A program made the position numbers and the translations under genes. This document shows, piece by piece, positions 46,038-56,339 of a DNA stretch of 64,000 nucleotides. The notes under the pieces are model-generated. The model was not told where the DNA came from and did not search any database. It worked only from the letters and a program-made list of their open reading frames with translations. The number at the start of each line of letters is the position of its first letter. Positions within the stretch are counted from its first letter, which is position 1. Source of the stretch: Pseudoselenomonas ruminantium (GTDB taxonomy: Bacteria > Bacillota > Negativicutes > Selenomonadales > Selenomonadaceae); NCBI GenBank assembly GCA_902781305.1, contig CACZIV010000005.1, positions 1 through 64,000 of the forward strand, read 5' to 3'.

Positions 46038-46721
46038 ATGGACATTCAGCAGGAATTATGGAAATTGCAGGATAAGGCTTATCAGGAATTCAGCCGTAAA
46101 CTGATACCCAATATAGCACCAGAAAAGATAATCGGCGTGCGCACGCCGGCCCTGCGGCAGTTGGCTAAAGAAATCTTAGTGGCAGGGAGGGCAGATGTGT
46201 TCCTAAAAGACTTGCCGCATACGTACCACGAGGAAAATCAGCTCCATGCCTTTATCCTTTCGGCAATGAAGGATTATGAACCGTGCATGGCGTACTTGGA
46301 GAGATTCCTGCCCTATGTGGATAACTGGGCGACCTGTGACCAAATGTCGCCGAAGGTGTTTAAGAAGCACAGGCCGGAACTTTTGCTGCAGATTAGAAAA
46401 TGGCTGAACGCTGAAGACACTTACACTGTGCGTTACGCCATCGGTATGCTGATGGTGCATTTCCTCGATGAGGATTTTGACCGTTCCTATTTGGAAATGG
46501 TCGCACAAATCCGCTCGGAGGAATACTATATCAATATGATGATTGCCTGGTACTTTGCAACAGCGCTGGCCAAGCAGTATGCAGAAACACTGCCTTATAT
46601 GGAAAAGCAGTGTTTGGCACCATGGACGCATAATAAGGCGATTCAAAAGGCGATTGAGAGCAGACGGGTCAGTCCGGAGCACAAAGCATATTTGCGGAAT
46701 TTGAAGATGAAAAACTTTTAG
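46038..46721 (+). CDS. DNA alkylation repair protein (AlkD-like HEAT-repeat glycosylase)
   Basis: A 227-residue all-helical protein of the AlkD family. Conserved segments are IIGVRTPALRQLAKEI, HTYHEENQLHAFIL, VDNWATCDQMSPKVF (containing the catalytic-region WATCD) and YINMMIAWYFATALAKQY. It removes alkylated bases such as 3- and 7-methylpurines. Start ATG 46038 after GGGAGGA. Probably transcribed with priA. Confidence 0.88.
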   Translation: MDIQQELWKLQDKAYQEFSRKLIPNIAPEKIIGVRTPALRQLAKEILVAGRADVFLKDLPHTYHEENQLHAFILSAMKDYEPCMAYLERFLPYVDNWATCDQMSPKVFKKHRPELLLQIRKWLNAEDTYTVRYAIGMLMVHFLDEDFDRSYLEMVAQIRSEEYYINMMIAWYFATALAKQYAETLPYMEKQCLAPWTHNKAIQKAIESRRVSPEHKAYLRNLKMKNF

Positions 46722-46735
46722 AGCGGCCGTATTTG

Positions 46736-46744
46736 TGCTATACT
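46736..46744 (+). promoter_or_regulatory. Extended -10 ahead of gatCAB
   Basis: TGC-TATACT at 46736-46744 is an extended -10 element; the -35 region is weak. Confidence 0.4.
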
Positions 46745-46796
46745 ATTGAAGTATGTTTCCTAGTGATAACAATAAACATCTATGGATGGTGAGAAA

Positions 46797-47087
46797 ATGA
46801 AAGTTACCAAAGAAGATTTGCAAAATGTAGCGGTTCTTTCCCGTTTGGCAATCCCTGCCGACCAGGAGGACAAATACATTGACCAGATGGATAAAATCCT
46901 GACCTATATGGACAATCTGTCCGAGCTGGATACGGAAAATGTTAAGCCGACCACTTACGCCCTGCCCATGCAGAATGTGTTCCGCAAGGACGAAGTGAAA
47001 GCATCCCTTGACCGTGAGGCAGCCCTTGCGAATGCTCCGCTCAAGGAAGACGGCTACTTCAAAGTACCGAAGGTTCTGGAAGACTAA
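46797..47087 (+). CDS. gatC: Asp-tRNA(Asn)/Glu-tRNA(Gln) amidotransferase subunit C
   Basis: A 96-residue GatC, all helical, with the typical start [19 protein letters not shown] and the [20 protein letters not shown] tail that wraps GatA and GatB. It stabilises the amidotransferase. ATG 46797 is chosen over 46782 because it begins the family match. First gene of gatC-gatA-gatB. Confidence 0.95.
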   Translation: MKVTKEDLQNVAVLSRLAIPADQEDKYIDQMDKILTYMDNLSELDTENVKPTTYALPMQNVFRKDEVKASLDREAALANAPLKEDGYFKVPKVLED

Positions 47088-47103
47088 GGCAGGAGGATTG
47101 AAC

Positions 47104-48576
47104 GTGAGATTATATGAAAAACCGGCTCATGTACTCCATGACATGCTGGTGAATAAAGAGATTACAAGTGTAGAGCTCACCGAAGATGTGCTGGCGCGCA
47201 TCGACGAGGTGGAAGGCGACGTTAAAGCATATTTGACTATTACCCGTGACGAAGCTCTGGCACAGGCTAAGGCTGTGGACGAAAAGATTGCCCGCGGTGA
47301 GGAGATTTCCTTCCTCGAAGGTATCCCGGGCGCCATTAAGGACAATATCTGCACCAAGGGCGTAAAGACGACTTGTGCCTCCAAGATTCTGGAAAACTTC
47401 GTACCGCCTTATGATGCTACGGTAATGACCAAGCTCAAAGCCGAAAATCCGGTTATCCTGGGCAAGCTCAACATGGATGAGTTCGCCATGGGCGGTTCCA
47501 CGGAAAATTCTGCGTACCATCCGACCTGTAACCCCTGGAATACGGAATGCGTGCCGGGCGGTTCTTCGGGCGGCAGCGCCGCATCTGTAGCTGCTGGTAC
47601 GGCTATTTGGTCTTTGGGCTCCGATACGGGCGGCTCCATCCGTCAGCCGGCATCCTTCTGTGGTGTGGTAGGCCTCAAGCCGACTTATGGCCGTGTTTCC
47701 CGTTATGGCCTCGTGGCTTATGGTTCTTCTTTGGACCAGATTGGCCCTGTGACCCGTGATGTGACGGACTGTGCGAACATCCTCAACATCATTGCTGGCC
47801 ATGATGACATGGACTCCACTTCCAGCGCTGCGGAAGTACCGGATTTCACCAAGGCATTGGTGGAAGATGTGAAGGGCCTCAAAATCGGTCTGCCGAAGGA
47901 ATACTTCGTCAAGGGAATGGACCCCGAAGTGGAAAAGGCTATCCGCACGGCTATCGAAAAGTACAAGGAAATGGGCGCTGAAATTGTCGAAATTTCCCTG
48001 CCGCATACGGATTATGCGATTTCTGCCTATTACCTCATTGCACCGGCTGAAGCTGCTACCAACCTGCAGCGTTATGACGGCGTAAGCTATGGTGAACGTG
48101 TCGAGGGTGAAGACCTCGTCGCCATGATGACCAACACCCGTACGGAAAAATTCGGTGAGGAAGTAAAACGCCGTATCGTTATCGGCAACTACGCTCTGTC
48201 TGCTGGTTACTATGATGCTTACTATCTCAAGGCCATGAAAGTGCGTACGCTCGTCGCAGAGGACTATGCCAAGGCTTTTGAACAGGTGGATGTGATTTTG
48301 GCCCCGGTTGCCCCGACGACAGCCTTCAAGATTGGCGAAATGGCTGGCGACCCGCTGCAGATGTACCTGCAGGATGCCTGCACCGTACCTTTGAACTTGG
48401 CTGGCCTGCCGGGCATCTCCATTCCCTGCGGCATGAGCAGCAAGGGAATGCCCATCGGCATGCAGCTTATCGGCAAGGCGCTGGATGAAGAAACCATTAT
48501 CCGTGCGGCTTACACCTATGAACAGAGCCAGGAGTATCACACGAAAATGCCGCAGCTGGGAGGTAACAACGAATGA
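47104..48576 (+). CDS. gatA: Asp-tRNA(Asn)/Glu-tRNA(Gln) amidotransferase subunit A
   Basis: A 490-residue amidase. The Ser-cisSer-Lys triad is seen in [11 protein letters not shown] (Lys), [13 protein letters not shown] and [14 protein letters not shown]. GatA frees ammonia from glutamine and passes it to GatB. The start is GTG 47104, placed 7 bp after AGGAGG. The stop overlaps the gatB start by 4 bp. Confidence 0.96.
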   Translation: MRLYEKPAHVLHDMLVNKEITSVELTEDVLARIDEVEGDVKAYLTITRDEALAQAKAVDEKIARGEEISFLEGIPGAIKDNICTKGVKTTCASKILENFVPPYDATVMTKLKAENPVILGKLNMDEFAMGGSTENSAYHPTCNPWNTECVPGGSSGGSAASVAAGTAIWSLGSDTGGSIRQPASFCGVVGLKPTYGRVSRYGLVAYGSSLDQIGPVTRDVTDCANILNIIAGHDDMDSTSSAAEVPDFTKALVEDVKGLKIGLPKEYFVKGMDPEVEKAIRTAIEKYKEMGAEIVEISLPHTDYAISAYYLIAPAEAATNLQRYDGVSYGERVEGEDLVAMMTNTRTEKFGEEVKRRIVIGNYALSAGYYDAYYLKAMKVRTLVAEDYAKAFEQVDVILAPVAPTTAFKIGEMAGDPLQMYLQDACTVPLNLAGLPGISIPCGMSSKGMPIGMQLIGKALDEETIIRAAYTYEQSQEYHTKMPQLGGNNE

Positions 48577-50012
48577 AGTACGAAGCCGTCATTGGCCTGG
48601 AAATACATTGCGAATTAAAGACGAAAACCAAGATTTTCTGCGGTTGTGCCACGGAATTTGGTGCTGACCAGAACACCCATGTATGCCCGGTTTGCTTGGG
48701 TATGCCTGGTGTACTGCCCACGGTAAATCAGCGGGTGGTGGAATTTGGTATCAAGGCAGGTCTTGCCACGAACTGCGAAATCAATAAGTACAGCAAGTTC
48801 GACCGCAAGAACTATTACTATCCTGACCTGCCGAAGAACTGGCAGACGTCCCAGTACGACCTGCCGATTGCTGAACATGGCTGGGTGGATATTGACGTGG
48901 AAGGCGAGAAGAAACGCATCCGCCTGACGCGTATCCACATGGAAGAAGATGCCGGCAAGCTCGTGCATTCCGGCACGACCATCAAGGATTCTGCTTCCAG
49001 TAACGTTGACTACAACCGTACCGGCGTGCCCCTCCTCGAAATTGTATCCGAACCGGATATGAGCTCGGCTGAAGAAGCCCGCGCCTATATGGAAAAAATC
49101 AAGGCCATCATGGAATACATTGATGTGTCCAACTGCCGCATGGAAGAAGGCAACCTGCGCGCCGACATCAACGTATCCCTGCGCCCGGTGGGAACGAAGG
49201 AACTCGGCACCCGTACCGAGATGAAGAACATCAACTCCTTCAAGAACCTCGAAGATGCTATCAACTATGAAATCGAACGTCAGACGGAAGTTCTCGAAGA
49301 CGGCGGTCATATCGTGCAGGAAACCCGCACCTATGACCCGGCCCGCGGCATTACGCTGTCCATGCGCAGCAAGGAAAATGCCCATGACTATCGCTACATG
49401 CCGGAACCGGACCTGCCGCCTATTGTGACGAGCGAAGAAACCATCGAAAAGTACCGCAGTGAGTTGCCGGAACTGCCCGATGCCCGCCGTGCACGTTTGG
49501 AAAAGGATTTTGGCCTGTCCGATTACGATGCCGGTATCATCACGAGCTCCCGCGCTATGGCAGAATACTTCGATGCTGTAGTGGCTACGGGCGCTGACGC
49601 CAAGCTGGCTGCCAACTGGATGATGGGTGATTTGGCCAAGAACCTCAACGAGGAAGGTCTCGACATCAGCAAATCGCCGGTGGACGCTCAGCGCCTCGGC
49701 GAAATGATTCAGCTTATCATGAAGGACACCATTTCCGGCAAGATTGCCAAGAAGGTCTTCAAGGAAATGTGGACGAATACCGACAGCCCGGAAAAAATCG
49801 TCAAGGACAAGGGCCTTGTACAGATTACCGATACCAAAGCCATCGAAGGCATTGTGGACGAAGTAATCGCCAACAACCAGAAAGCCGTTGATGACTACAA
49901 GGGCGGCAACAAGAAAGCCATTGGCGCTCTCGTAGGCCAGGTTATGAAGGCCTCCAAGGGCAAAGCTAACCCGCAGATGGTCAACAAACTTTTAGCTGAA
50001 AAATTAGGCTGA
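48573..50012 (+). CDS. gatB: Asp-tRNA(Asn)/Glu-tRNA(Gln) amidotransferase subunit B
   Basis: A 479-residue GatB. Conserved starts are [20 protein letters not shown] and the zinc-site cysteines CGC ... CPVCLGMPG. Other family segments are [36 protein letters not shown] and a C-terminal YqeY-like helical domain. It phosphorylates and amidates mischarged tRNA, implying that this organism lacks a direct AsnRS and/or GlnRS route. Coupled to gatA by ATGA. Confidence 0.97.
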   Translation: MKYEAVIGLEIHCELKTKTKIFCGCATEFGADQNTHVCPVCLGMPGVLPTVNQRVVEFGIKAGLATNCEINKYSKFDRKNYYYPDLPKNWQTSQYDLPIAEHGWVDIDVEGEKKRIRLTRIHMEEDAGKLVHSGTTIKDSASSNVDYNRTGVPLLEIVSEPDMSSAEEARAYMEKIKAIMEYIDVSNCRMEEGNLRADINVSLRPVGTKELGTRTEMKNINSFKNLEDAINYEIERQTEVLEDGGHIVQETRTYDPARGITLSMRSKENAHDYRYMPEPDLPPIVTSEETIEKYRSELPELPDARRARLEKDFGLSDYDAGIITSSRAMAEYFDAVVATGADAKLAANWMMGDLAKNLNEEGLDISKSPVDAQRLGEMIQLIMKDTISGKIAKKVFKEMWTNTDSPEKIVKDKGLVQITDTKAIEGIVDEVIANNQKAVDDYKGGNKKAIGALVGQVMKASKGKANPQMVNKLLAEKLG

Positions 50013-50020
50013 TTTTTATA

Positions 50021-50065
50021 GAATACAGGAAGGGGATGCCAAAGGGCATCCCTGTATTCTCTTTT
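50021..50065 (+). terminator. Terminator after gatB
   Basis: GAATACAGGAAGGGGATGCC (50021-50040) folds on GGCATCCCTGTATTC (50045-50059) with a short bulge and is followed by CTTTTT. Confidence 0.8.
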
Positions 50066-50078
50066 TAGGGAGGAAATT

Positions 50079-50738
50079 ATGCAGTATAAAGCAGCCATCT
50101 TTGATTTGGATGGTACATTGATTGACTCTTTGGCCGATTTGGCCGACAGTGCCAATGAAATGCTCACAAGCTATGGCTATCCCACGCATGATATCGACAA
50201 ATATCGTTACTTCGTGGGCAACGGTTCCCGTAAGCTTATTGAACGCTGCCTGCCCGCTGACAAAGCCGCAGATTCGGCTTTTGTGGATGAGGCTTTGGCG
50301 AAATATAAAGAATGCTATGACCGCAATCTTACCCATAAGACTGCGTGCTATGATGGAATTATGGACATGCTGCAGACCTTGCAGGCTAGGAATATTCCCT
50401 TGGGCATCTGCACGAACAAGCATCAGTCGGCAGCGGATATCATCGTGGCAAAATTATTCCCCAAAGATATGTTTATGTCCGTTATCGGTGACTGCAAGGA
50501 TTTACCGCGCAAGCCTGACCCGAAAAAGGTGTTGCTGATTGCCGCTAAGATGGGCGTAAAGCCGGAAGAAGTTGCCTACTTTGGTGATACCAGCGTGGAC
50601 ATGGATACGGCCAATAATGCCGGTATGCTGCCTATCGGTGTAACCTGGGGATTCCGTCCCAAAGAAGAACTGGTAGAACATGGAGCCAAAGTGCTTTTGG
50701 ATAAGCCAATGGATTTATTCAGCAAGGTAGAGTTCTGA
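50079..50738 (+). CDS. HAD-family phosphoglycolate phosphatase-like hydrolase
   Basis: A 219-residue HAD hydrolase. Motif I is FDLDGTLIDS with the nucleophilic Asp, motif II ICTNKH, and motifs III/IV KPDPKKVLLI and YFGDTSVDMDTA. The cap is of the helical C1 type used by phosphoglycolate phosphatases (Gph), so dephosphorylation of 2-phosphoglycolate or a related small phosphate ester is likely. It may depend on partial read-through of the gatB terminator or on its own unseen promoter. Confidence 0.85.
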   Translation: MQYKAAIFDLDGTLIDSLADLADSANEMLTSYGYPTHDIDKYRYFVGNGSRKLIERCLPADKAADSAFVDEALAKYKECYDRNLTHKTACYDGIMDMLQTLQARNIPLGICTNKHQSAADIIVAKLFPKDMFMSVIGDCKDLPRKPDPKKVLLIAAKMGVKPEEVAYFGDTSVDMDTANNAGMLPIGVTWGFRPKEELVEHGAKVLLDKPMDLFSKVEF

Positions 50739-50753
50739 AAAAGAATATAGATT

Positions 50754-50809
50754 AAAGACCTCTTTGATACTGAAAAATGATATGATTTTTAGTATCAAAG
50801 AGGTCTTTT
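50754..50809. terminator. Bidirectional terminator after the HAD phosphatase gene
   Basis: A near-perfect stem of about 24 bp (50754-50777 with 50786-50809) begins AAAGACCTCTTTGATACT; loop TGATATGA; T-rich end. Confidence 0.92.
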
Positions 50810-50843
50810 ACGTAAAAAAATAAATTATACAATCAAATAGATG

Positions 50844-50872
50844 TTGACAGATTATTATTCTCAATATATAAT
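50844..50872 (+). promoter_or_regulatory. Consensus promoter of the TonB/ABC uptake operon
   Basis: Perfect TTGACA (50844-50849) and TATAAT (50867-50872), 17-bp spacer. This is the best promoter in the window, as expected for an operon held down by a repressor. Confidence 0.9.
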
Positions 50873-50890
50873 GATTATCGCTACTAATCA
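50850..50890. promoter_or_regulatory. Fur-like operator region
   Basis: The dyad TGATTATCGCTACTAATCA lies at 50872-50890, overlapping the last base of the -10 and the start site. More ATTATT/AATGATTATC half-site-like sequence lies in 50850-50880. The half-sites resemble Fur 7-1-7 boxes but are imperfect. Iron repression is inferred from them and from the downstream genes. Confidence 0.55.
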
Positions 50891-50907
50891 ATCATAAAAG
50901 AAAGGAA

Positions 50908-51936
50908 ATGAGTGTATTGCCTTTGGTTTACTTGACTGCGGGGCTGGTCAGCATCTTTTTTACGATTTTGTTTGCCATATCGGTGGGGGTGGTGGATATT
51001 CCCTTAGCGGAGGTGATAGCGTCGCTGGGGGAACACAGTGGTTTGTCGGAAGGAATGGCTATCTCACAGGCTCACCGTGATATTCTTTGGGAACTGCGTT
51101 TGCCGCGGGTACTGCTGGCCGGTTTTGCCGGAGCAGGTTTGTCGCTATGTGGCATGGTCATGCAGGCATTAGTCCAAAATCCCCTGGCTGAGCCGTATAT
51201 TCTAGGCGTTGCCTCGGGGGCTTCGCTGGGGGCAGTGGCCGTTATTTTGCTTGGCGGAACTGCGTTTCTGGCGGGGATTGGTGTTCCGTTGGGAGCCTTT
51301 ATTGGTGCTGTGGCCGCCACGGGCTTTGTTTTGGCATTAGCCGGCAAGGAGCGCAGTGCTTCGGCTGTACGATTGATTTTGGCGGGAGCGGTGGTCAGCG
51401 CGCTATTTTCAGCACTGGCAAATTTGGTGGTTTATTTGGCCAATGATGCAGAAGGGATGCGCAGTGCTGCGTTTTGGACGATGGGCTCACTGGCTGGTGC
51501 GCGTTGGGATACCATCTGGCTGCCAGGAGCAGCTGTGCTGGCGGGTGCTGTTTTCTTTGCCTTACGCCTGCGGGAGCTTAATGCCATGCTGCTCGGCGAG
51601 GAAACGGCGGTGACTTTGGGGGTGGATCTCCTTGGTGCACGGCGCAGGTATTTGGCGCTCATAGCCTTGCTTACGGGGATTATCGTTTCGGTTTGCGGGA
51701 TATTTGGTTTCGTCGGCTTAATCATTCCTCATGCTGTGCGGGCAGTAGTGGGCGCTGACCATCGCCGAGTGCTGCCGGGCGTGCTGATTGTGGGGGCGAT
51801 ATTTTTGATTTTGGCCGACGTGCTCTGCCGGGTGCTGCTGCCCAGCGGTGATTTGCCTATCGGTATTTTGACGGCACTGGTCGGAGCGCCGATCTTTATG
51901 CGGCTGCTCTTTCGAGCAGAGGGTCTTGGGCGTTGA
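50908..51936 (+). CDS. FecCD/BtuC-type ABC importer permease
   Basis: A 342-residue permease with about ten hydrophobic helices. Family motifs are LRLPRVLLAGFAGAGLSLCGMVMQALVQNPLAEPYILGVASGASLGA and GLIIPHAVRAVVGADHRRVLPG. This type carries iron-siderophores, haem or cobalamin. RBS AAAGGA before ATG 50908. First gene of the operon; the ATPase starts 11 bp after its stop. Confidence 0.93.
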   Translation: MSVLPLVYLTAGLVSIFFTILFAISVGVVDIPLAEVIASLGEHSGLSEGMAISQAHRDILWELRLPRVLLAGFAGAGLSLCGMVMQALVQNPLAEPYILGVASGASLGAVAVILLGGTAFLAGIGVPLGAFIGAVAATGFVLALAGKERSASAVRLILAGAVVSALFSALANLVVYLANDAEGMRSAAFWTMGSLAGARWDTIWLPGAAVLAGAVFFALRLRELNAMLLGEETAVTLGVDLLGARRRYLALIALLTGIIVSVCGIFGFVGLIIPHAVRAVVGADHRRVLPGVLIVGAIFLILADVLCRVLLPSGDLPIGILTALVGAPIFMRLLFRAEGLGR

Positions 51937-51947
51937 AAGGGGTATTT

Positions 51948-52724
51948 ATGCAGGATTTAGAAGTGAAGAAATTGTCGTTTTCGTTGGGGAAAACGGAAAT
52001 TTTGCAGGATATATCCCTGTCTGTAAAACGGGGCGAATTTGTGGGCATTATTGGCCCTAATGGCAGCGGCAAATCAACGCTATTGAAAAATGTCTATCGC
52101 GTTTTGCAGCCACAAGCTGGAGAGATATCGGTTTTTGGCAGGCATTTGCAGGATATATCCTTGTCCGAGTCAGCGCGTTTGCTGGCTGTAATGGGACAGT
52201 TTCATAAGGTCAATTTTGACTTTACCGTTGAGGATATGGTGATGATGGGGCGGATTCCCCATCAGGGCACTAGCGGCAGGATTTCTAGGCAGGACAGGCT
52301 GGCGGTAGAACGTGCTTTGGTGCAGGCTGGTGTGGTTGAACTGGCAAAGCGGCGGTTTGCCAGTTTGTCTGGTGGCGAGCAGCAGCGAGTGGTACTCGCC
52401 AGAGCCTTAGCACAGGAGCCAAGGCTGTTGTTGCTCGATGAGCCAACCAATCACTTGGATATACGCTATCAGATACAGATTATGGAGATCGCGACAGGTC
52501 TGGGGATTGGGGTGTTGGCGGTATTGCATGATTTGAATTTGGCGGCGATGTACTGTCAGCGACTTTATGTGCTCAAGGCTGGACGGCTGGCAGCTGCTGG
52601 CCGTCCTGCTGAGATATTGACACCAACGCTCATTCATGATGTTTATGGCGTACACTGCGAGGTGCTTAGCGGCCGCGAGGGTCGTCCCGTGATTGTCTAC
52701 GGGCGGGAGAAGATGGCCGTATGA
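51948..52724 (+). CDS. FecE/BtuD-type ABC importer ATPase
   Basis: A 258-residue ATPase. Walker A is GPNGSGKSTLLK, signature LSGGEQQRVVLARAL, Walker B LLLLDEPTNHLD, and an H-loop LHDLN follows. It energises the preceding permease. ATG 51948 has a spaced AAAGGGG; an upstream ATG at 51933 overlaps the permease stop and lies ahead of the RBS. It overlaps the binding-protein gene by 4 bp. Confidence 0.93.
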   Translation: MQDLEVKKLSFSLGKTEILQDISLSVKRGEFVGIIGPNGSGKSTLLKNVYRVLQPQAGEISVFGRHLQDISLSESARLLAVMGQFHKVNFDFTVEDMVMMGRIPHQGTSGRISRQDRLAVERALVQAGVVELAKRRFASLSGGEQQRVVLARALAQEPRLLLLDEPTNHLDIRYQIQIMEIATGLGIGVLAVLHDLNLAAMYCQRLYVLKAGRLAAAGRPAEILTPTLIHDVYGVHCEVLSGREGRPVIVYGREKMAV

Positions 52725-53695
52725 AAATCGTATTTTGCATGATGGCCCTGTTTTTTTCAATCCTGCTATCTGGTTGCTATAAACATTCAGAAAACAGCGC
52801 AGATAAACAATTTATACAAAATTATGACGAGAATGGACATAGCCGGCGTACATTAATAAAGGGGATTCCTCAGCGTGTGCTTATTCTCTATCCCGGAGCC
52901 GCAGAGGCAATGTTGGAACTGGGATTGGATGCGCATATTGAGCAGACGATTGGTGCCTATGGTAGTGAACCCGAGCATCTGGCCAAAAGATTTGCGGCTT
53001 TGCCCAAGGTGCAGGCGGCATTTATACCCGCGCAGGAAGAAGTATTTGCCTTGCAGCCTGATCTCATCATCGGCTGGGCACATAATTTTTCGCCTATGGA
53101 ATTGGGAGCACCTCAAGGATGGCAGGAACATGGCATAGGCGCGTATATCGTTCCGGCGACAATCTCGCATGAACGGTTGACACTAGAAAATTCTGTTTAT
53201 CCCTTTATCGAGGATTTGGGGAAAATTTTTGCCGTGGAGGAGCGGGCGGCTGACTATATTGCGACCTGCCGTAAGCGTGAAGCTGCGGTATCTGAACAGC
53301 TAAAAGACAGGGGACGCGAAACGGCGATTGTCTTGCAGGACCATGGCAGGAGTTCCTATTCTCTTTATGATGCAGGTTATCTGATAAACGATGTGCTGGA
53401 TAAGGCCGGGCTGGATAATCTGGTCAGCATGAAGACGGCCTTTGTGGGGCCCGAGAGAATACTTGCCTATGACCCGGATTATCTGGTGTATGTTTCGCTG
53501 CCGGGACCGGATGGGCAGGACCTTTCCGATGAGGAGGTTTTGGAGCAGGTAAAGAAAAATCGTGACTTGCAGCCATTGCAGGCGGTACAGCAGGGACGTA
53601 TCATCAATATTCCCTTTGCTGAAGTCAACAGCGGCAATGGCCGCGCGTTGGATGCGCTATCCCGCCTGGCTGAGGGCAGGCTTAAATATAGATAA
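52721..53695 (+). CDS. Periplasmic binding lipoprotein of the iron/cobalamin ABC importer
   Basis: A 324-residue protein with a lipoprotein signal (FSILLSGCYK; lipid-modified Cys near residue 19) and a type III binding-protein fold (FecB/BtuF). Family segments include RVLILYPGAAEAMLELGL, FALQPDLIIGWAHNF and LDALSRLAEGRL. It hands the ligand to the permease. The ligand is open: haem, ferric siderophore or corrinoid. Coupled to the ATPase by ATGA. Confidence 0.88.
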   Translation: MKIVFCMMALFFSILLSGCYKHSENSADKQFIQNYDENGHSRRTLIKGIPQRVLILYPGAAEAMLELGLDAHIEQTIGAYGSEPEHLAKRFAALPKVQAAFIPAQEEVFALQPDLIIGWAHNFSPMELGAPQGWQEHGIGAYIVPATISHERLTLENSVYPFIEDLGKIFAVEERAADYIATCRKREAAVSEQLKDRGRETAIVLQDHGRSSYSLYDAGYLINDVLDKAGLDNLVSMKTAFVGPERILAYDPDYLVYVSLPGPDGQDLSDEEVLEQVKKNRDLQPLQAVQQGRIINIPFAEVNSGNGRALDALSRLAEGRLKYR

Positions 53696-53722
53696 TAATT
53701 ACAGAGAGGATTTTAGGACTTG

Positions 53723-55651
53723 ATGAAACAGTACAATGAGCAAAAGATTTTGGCCGCTATGCTTTGTGGAGCATTGACTTTGAGTGGGGCAGAGTATGCT
53801 GCCGCTGCGGAAAATGCAGCAGAGGATTTAGCCGTGGAGGAGTTCTCCCTGGATGATTATGTGGTAACGGCCAATCGCATGAAGGTGCGTTCGCAGGAAG
53901 TGGCAGCAGAGGTTACCGTGGTGACTGCTGAAGATTTGGCCAAGGGGAATTACACAACCGTAACCGATGCTTTGCGCGATAAGGGCATTAACGTCAAAAC
54001 CAATACCACCGGCAGTTATGTGGAACTTAATGGCGATAACCGCGTGCTGCTCATGGTGAATGGCCGGCGCACAAACTGGAACCATGGGCCGCTTATCAGC
54101 GGCGTTGATACTGGACTTATGGATTTGGATACCTTTCAGGTGGAAAATATTGAGCGTATCGAAGTGGTGCGCGGCCCCAATTCCTCCCTGTATGGCAATG
54201 CGGCTATAGGAGGCGTGGTCAACATCATTACCAGGCGGCCGGAAGCGGGCATGCATGTAAAGGTGCGCGGGGAAGTGGGCACGCAGAAACAGCGGCGCGG
54301 TGCCCTGCGCGTGGAAGGCGGCGATGACAGTGTAACCTATGCACTTACGGTAAGCCGCGAAACGCGGGGCGATATCGAATACCGTTCCCCATCGAATGGG
54401 AATTTGTCCATTGCGGATACGGGCATGCACAGAACAAGCGAGGCATTGACGCTGGACAAAAAATTCAGCAATGGTGATTTACTCAGTTTTGACTTTACCA
54501 ATACAGAAGCCAATAAAAGCATGGCGGCTAATGTAAAGGACGCTAATACGGCTCAGCCCACCTATCCAAATGCCCGTGGACGGGAGACTGTACGTACTTA
54601 TGCATTGACCTATACCTGGGCCGCCAAAACGGAAAACGGGCCGCAGGATTATTTCCGGATTTATCATAATCAGGAAAAATTGGATGGTGCCTATGATGCA
54701 TCTTTCCAAGATGATATGAAAGCCATGGGAGCTGAGTATCAGAAAAACTGGCTGCTCAGCGACAAGAATACGCTAATCAGCGGCGTATCCTTCCATCACG
54801 AAAATATACAGGAAGAAAATAACGGCAGTCTGGATCGTTCGGCCAATACGACCTCTTTATATTTGGAGGATAATTGGCGTATGGGACGCGGCTGGTCACT
54901 GAATTTGGGGACAAGATGGGAAGATCATAGCGACTTTGGCGCAGACTTTACTTCGCATATTGGTTTGAACAAAGAACTTTCCGCGGCAACGAATGCCTTT
55001 GTTTCCTGGGGACAGGCGGTAAACAATCCGACCTTGAAAATGCGCTATGCCAATACGCAGTGGTGGGCAGGCAATGAGAATTTGCAGCAGGAAAAGTCGC
55101 AAACGGTAACGGCGGGCGTAAAATCAAAACTCTCCGCGCATACAGATGTGGATGCAACCTTCTATTACAGCAAAGTTAAAAACGCTCTGGACTGGATATA
55201 TACGGATAAAACCCGTTACTACAATGTAGCGCAGGAGACACGGCGAGGGCTGGACCTCAACCTGCGCCATCATTTCTCACCGCAGTGGGCCGTACGGTTA
55301 GGCTATTCTTATGCACAGGTGAAGGAAAGCGACAATACCTGGCATTATCTGTACCGCAAGAACAATCAGCCCAACCGCTATATTTTCGGTGTGAGCTATA
55401 AGCAGGATAAATGGGAGGGCGATTTGACCCTGCAGCATGTGGCGGGCAGGGTAGTAGGTGATAATGCCTTCCTGAAAAGCCGCTATACCACCTTGGATAT
55501 GGTATTGAACTACCATTGCAATGATAAGACCAAGTTCTATATAAAAGGCTATAATCTGACCAATGAAAGTTACGAATCCATTGCAACCTGGTCTGGTTAC
55601 TATATGGCACCGGGACGCAGCGTAATCTTTGGCGTACAGCATGAATTTTAA
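53723..55651 (+). CDS. TonB-dependent outer-membrane receptor
   Basis: A 642-residue receptor. The signal peptide (~1-28) ends near AEYAAAAEN. The TonB box is DDYVVTA (~45-51). The plug domain contains VLLMVNGRRT and IERIEVVRGPNSSLYGNAAIGGVVNIITRRP, and a 22-strand-type barrel ends in ...VIFGVQHEF with the C-terminal Phe needed for BAM-dependent insertion. It actively imports a metal chelate or similar ligand. ATG 53723 is preferred to the TTG at 53720. It sits between the ABC importer and its energy-transducing genes. Confidence 0.94.
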   Translation: MKQYNEQKILAAMLCGALTLSGAEYAAAAENAAEDLAVEEFSLDDYVVTANRMKVRSQEVAAEVTVVTAEDLAKGNYTTVTDALRDKGINVKTNTTGSYVELNGDNRVLLMVNGRRTNWNHGPLISGVDTGLMDLDTFQVENIERIEVVRGPNSSLYGNAAIGGVVNIITRRPEAGMHVKVRGEVGTQKQRRGALRVEGGDDSVTYALTVSRETRGDIEYRSPSNGNLSIADTGMHRTSEALTLDKKFSNGDLLSFDFTNTEANKSMAANVKDANTAQPTYPNARGRETVRTYALTYTWAAKTENGPQDYFRIYHNQEKLDGAYDASFQDDMKAMGAEYQKNWLLSDKNTLISGVSFHHENIQEENNGSLDRSANTTSLYLEDNWRMGRGWSLNLGTRWEDHSDFGADFTSHIGLNKELSAATNAFVSWGQAVNNPTLKMRYANTQWWAGNENLQQEKSQTVTAGVKSKLSAHTDVDATFYYSKVKNALDWIYTDKTRYYNVAQETRRGLDLNLRHHFSPQWAVRLGYSYAQVKESDNTWHYLYRKNNQPNRYIFGVSYKQDKWEGDLTLQHVAGRVVGDNAFLKSRYTTLDMVLNYHCNDKTKFYIKGYNLTNESYESIATWSGYYMAPGRSVIFGVQHEF

Positions 55652-55667
55652 GGAAGAAATGTGAGGA

Positions 55668-56339
55668 ATGAATATGGATTATATTGTTACGGGCGTAGAA
55701 TTTTTTCAAAAGGGCGGCGCAGTTATGTATGTCTTGCTGCTTTGCTCCATGTTTGTAGTGGCCATTGGTATCGAGCGTGCCCTGCATTTTAACCGTATGG
55801 ATTCCGGGCGGGATTTTGCGCGAGTTTTTTATGAGCAGGTTACTGCCGGCCAGTATGGGGAAGCTGCAGCTTTACTGCAAAATGCCCCTGGCGTTCTGGC
55901 GAAAATCATCATCGCCGCAGTGCAGAAGGAAAATCGGGAGCAAGCCGCCCATTATATGGAACTGCAATCCGGCATCGCTCTGTCCAGAATGCGTCAGCGG
56001 TTGTATTATCTTAGCGTGATTGTCACTATGGCACCGCTTTTAGGGCTGCTGGGCACCATCAGCGGCATGATTTCGTCCTTTAGCGTGTTCAATGTCGCAT
56101 CCGGACAGGCAACGGCCATCACGGGGGGCGTGGGCGAAGCACTTATCGCTACGGCAATGGGGCTTTGCGTGGCGATTGCAGCGCTCACGGTACATGCGTA
56201 TTTCTCGCAGCGTCTGGAAAGTATCATTACGGATATGGAACAGTGTTTCTCGCTGGTGGAAGAACATCTGGTTCGTCTACATGAAGGAGCTGAACATGCA
56301 GCTGCCGGACAGCTGGTTATGGAAGGCGGTACGCTATGA
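55668..56339 (+). CDS. exbB: MotA/TolQ/ExbB proton channel protein
   Basis: A 223-residue protein with three hydrophobic segments and the family signature APLLGLLGTISGMISSF plus GGVGEALIATAMGLCVAIAAL. With ExbD it forms the proton-driven motor that energises TonB. The start may be 55668 or 55674. It overlaps exbD by 4 bp. Confidence 0.92.
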   Translation: MNMDYIVTGVEFFQKGGAVMYVLLLCSMFVVAIGIERALHFNRMDSGRDFARVFYEQVTAGQYGEAAALLQNAPGVLAKIIIAAVQKENREQAAHYMELQSGIALSRMRQRLYYLSVIVTMAPLLGLLGTISGMISSFSVFNVASGQATAITGGVGEALIATAMGLCVAIAALTVHAYFSQRLESIITDMEQCFSLVEEHLVRLHEGAEHAAAGQLVMEGGTL